The notes under the pieces are model-generated. The model was not told the DNA's origin. It searched no databases and saw nothing but the letters and a program-made list of their open reading frames with translations. Both the position numbers and the translations under genes were made by a program. 61,861 nucleotides of DNA from Nitrosomonas sp. (GTDB taxonomy: Bacteria > Pseudomonadota > Gammaproteobacteria > Burkholderiales > Nitrosomonadaceae), in the NCBI GenBank assembly GCA_016721865.1, contig JADKHF010000012.1, positions 1 through 61,861 on the forward strand. Reading direction: 5' to 3'. Shown here piece after piece: positions 60,888 to 61,861 of the stretch; within the stretch, counting starts at the first letter, position 1, and each line of letters begins with the position of its first letter.

Positions 60888-61451
60888 ATGAAAACCGCAA
60901 TGGAACTACGCTCAGGTAATGTCGTAATGGTTGGTAATGATCCCATGGTCGTGCAGCGGGCAGAATTTACCAAATCTGGCCGTAATGCATCTGTGGTTAA
61001 AATGAAGCTGAAGAATTTATTTTCCAGCACTACAATGGAAACCGTTTACAAAGCAGATGAAAAATTTGATTTGGTTGTTCTGGATCGAAAAGAATGCACC
61101 TACAGCTATTTTGCTGATCCACTATATGTTTTTATGGATGCCGACTATAACCAGATTGAAGTGGAAGCTGACAATATGCCGGATGTTTTGAATTATCTGA
61201 TTGATGGTATGGAAGATATTTGTCAAGTGACTTTTTATGAAGGTAAAGCCATTTCCGTTGAATTGCCTAATACAATTGTGCGTGAAGTTGAATACACGGA
61301 ACCTGCTGTGAGAGGGGATACAACGGGTAAAATCATGAAGCCAGCCCGTCTTGTAGGGACTGGGTTTGAGATTCCAGTAGCTGCTTTTGTGGAAATTGGC
61401 GACAAAATTGAAATTGATCCACATAATAATGAATTTAGAAAGCGTGTTTGA
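60888..61451 (+). CDS. efp: Elongation factor P (Arg32 type)
   Basis: 187 residues, three OB-like domains. The modified position is arginine 32 in EFTKSGRNASVVKMK, the hallmark of EF-P substrates of EarP rather than lysine modified by EpmA. The C-terminal VGTGFEIPVAAFVEIGDKIEIDP is complete. EF-P relieves ribosome stalling at polyproline. A ribosome binding site is weak (AAATTTTGGAATTG). A rho-independent terminator follows 35 bp after the stop. Confidence 0.97.
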   Translation: MKTAMELRSGNVVMVGNDPMVVQRAEFTKSGRNASVVKMKLKNLFSSTTMETVYKADEKFDLVVLDRKECTYSYFADPLYVFMDADYNQIEVEADNMPDVLNYLIDGMEDICQVTFYEGKAISVELPNTIVREVEYTEPAVRGDTTGKIMKPARLVGTGFEIPVAAFVEIGDKIEIDPHNNEFRKRV

Positions 61452-61486
61452 CGGATACTTGCCTGATTAATTTCTTTTGAATTAAT

Positions 61487-61512
61487 CCCCGCTTGGGCGG
61501 GTTTCTTTTTTT
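61487..61512 (+). terminator. Rho-independent terminator after efp
   Basis: Stem CCCGC/GCGGG (5 bp, extended by flanking pairs), loop TTGG, followed by TTTCTTTTTTTT. It ends the earP-efp unit. Confidence 0.88.
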
Positions 61513-61681
61513 TGGGGGGCAATTTGGATAATTTGTATCAGGATGCAAGAAGAGGGATAAATCATGATTTGGATTTCTAGATGTGCCCACAAGTAAATAA
61601 GCATGTTATGGGAATAGAGTAAAAGAGTAAATCTTATCCGGCATTGCGTTCTGATAGTCGATAATTTCCTGCTTTGATAAG

Positions 61682-61861
61682 TTACCTGCTAAGAAACCAT
61701 AATCCAAATCCAATAATTGCGACTTCTACAATAATCATGAATACCCGGATTGATAATCTTTCTAATACGCTCTTCCCGATGTAGGAGCCAAGAATCATTA
61801 GCGGGCCGATGGTTATGTCGTTGAGCCATATGGCCGGGGAGATTGCACCAAGTTCGTGATA
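61682..61861 (-). CDS. TSUP (TauE/SafE-like) permease, C-terminal part
   Basis: The last ~59 residues of a membrane protein that enters from the right edge. It shows the TSUP C-terminal pattern: LNDITIGPLMILGSYIGKSVLERLS then a hydrophobic helix (FMIIVEVAIIGFGLWFL) and stop. These proteins export sulfoacetate, sulfite or similar anions; the substrate cannot be told. The rest of the gene is outside the window. Confidence 0.7.
   Translation of the reverse strand, partial: YHELGAISPAIWLNDITIGPLMILGSYIGKSVLERLSIRVFMIIVEVAIIGFGLWFLSR

Noticed and set aside
1..61861. CRISPR arrays, rRNA or tRNA genes
   Set aside because: No regularly spaced direct repeats and no complete cloverleaf or rRNA-like sequence were recognised.

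Overview
The window looks like a chromosomal segment of a betaproteobacterium, most likely Nitrosomonadaceae (Nitrosomonas-like). The signs are a moderate GC content, the order hisC-B-H-A-F-I-E-hinT-tatABC, an EarP rhamnosyltransferase next to an EF-P with arginine at position 32, and pteridine reductase, MidA, RsmI and PyrC genes of betaproteobacterial type. The genus is an inference from gene content, not a database result.

Layout. 1-6.3 kb: leftward histidine biosynthesis and Tat export genes. 6.8-15 kb: MidA methyltransferase, pteridine reductase, YraN, an LpoA/LppC-like lipoprotein, RsmI, PyrC, a DCC-family protein and NAD(P)HX repair. 15-22.4 kb: purL, a ChaN-PDZ protein and an M1-like peptidase. 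22.4-31.7 kb: an accessory region with VapBC, two small membrane proteins, two RAYT transposase copies, an OsmC-YcaO fusion, an Abi-alpha-like protein, a bacterial CarS homologue and a metallophosphoesterase, cut through by two families of ~148-bp MITE-like elements. 31.8-37.2 kb: a SWIM/SNF2 helicase and a HipBA-like pair. 37.5-41.4 kb: two divergent acyltransferase-3 genes, one decayed and one broken by frameshifts, then an IS3-type transposase fragment. 41.4-48 kb: an ABC-F ATPase lacking its interdomain linker, a HEPN (AbiU2-like) gene with integron-cassette features, an EEP-family phosphohydrolase and an OFA-type MFS transporter. 48.3-61.9 kb: HolC, PepA, an HDOD-GGDEF protein, SerB, a malic enzyme with an internal deletion, a group III truncated haemoglobin followed by a GGDEF sensor, an SH3 lipoprotein, UspA, a DUF4126 protein, EarP, EF-P and the end of a TSUP permease.

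A dominant property is frameshift density. About 25-30 single reading-frame breaks occur in otherwise intact genes, including purL, pyrC, hisH, hisE and pepA. Many lie in mono- or dinucleotide runs and are cured by one base. This points mainly to indel errors in a draft assembly, so such genes are annotated here as whole genes with the break position. Separate from this are losses that cannot be one-base errors: the malic enzyme and ABC-F deletions, the decayed acyltransferase, the second RAYT copy and the IS3 fragment.

The most interesting signals are the orphan integron-like HEPN cassette at 43.1-44.0 kb with a short coupled leader ORF, the MITE ends that supply stop codons to two genes, the OsmC-YcaO fusion between direct MITE copies, the linker-less ABC-F, and the paired inverted repeats at the HipBA and VapBC promoters.
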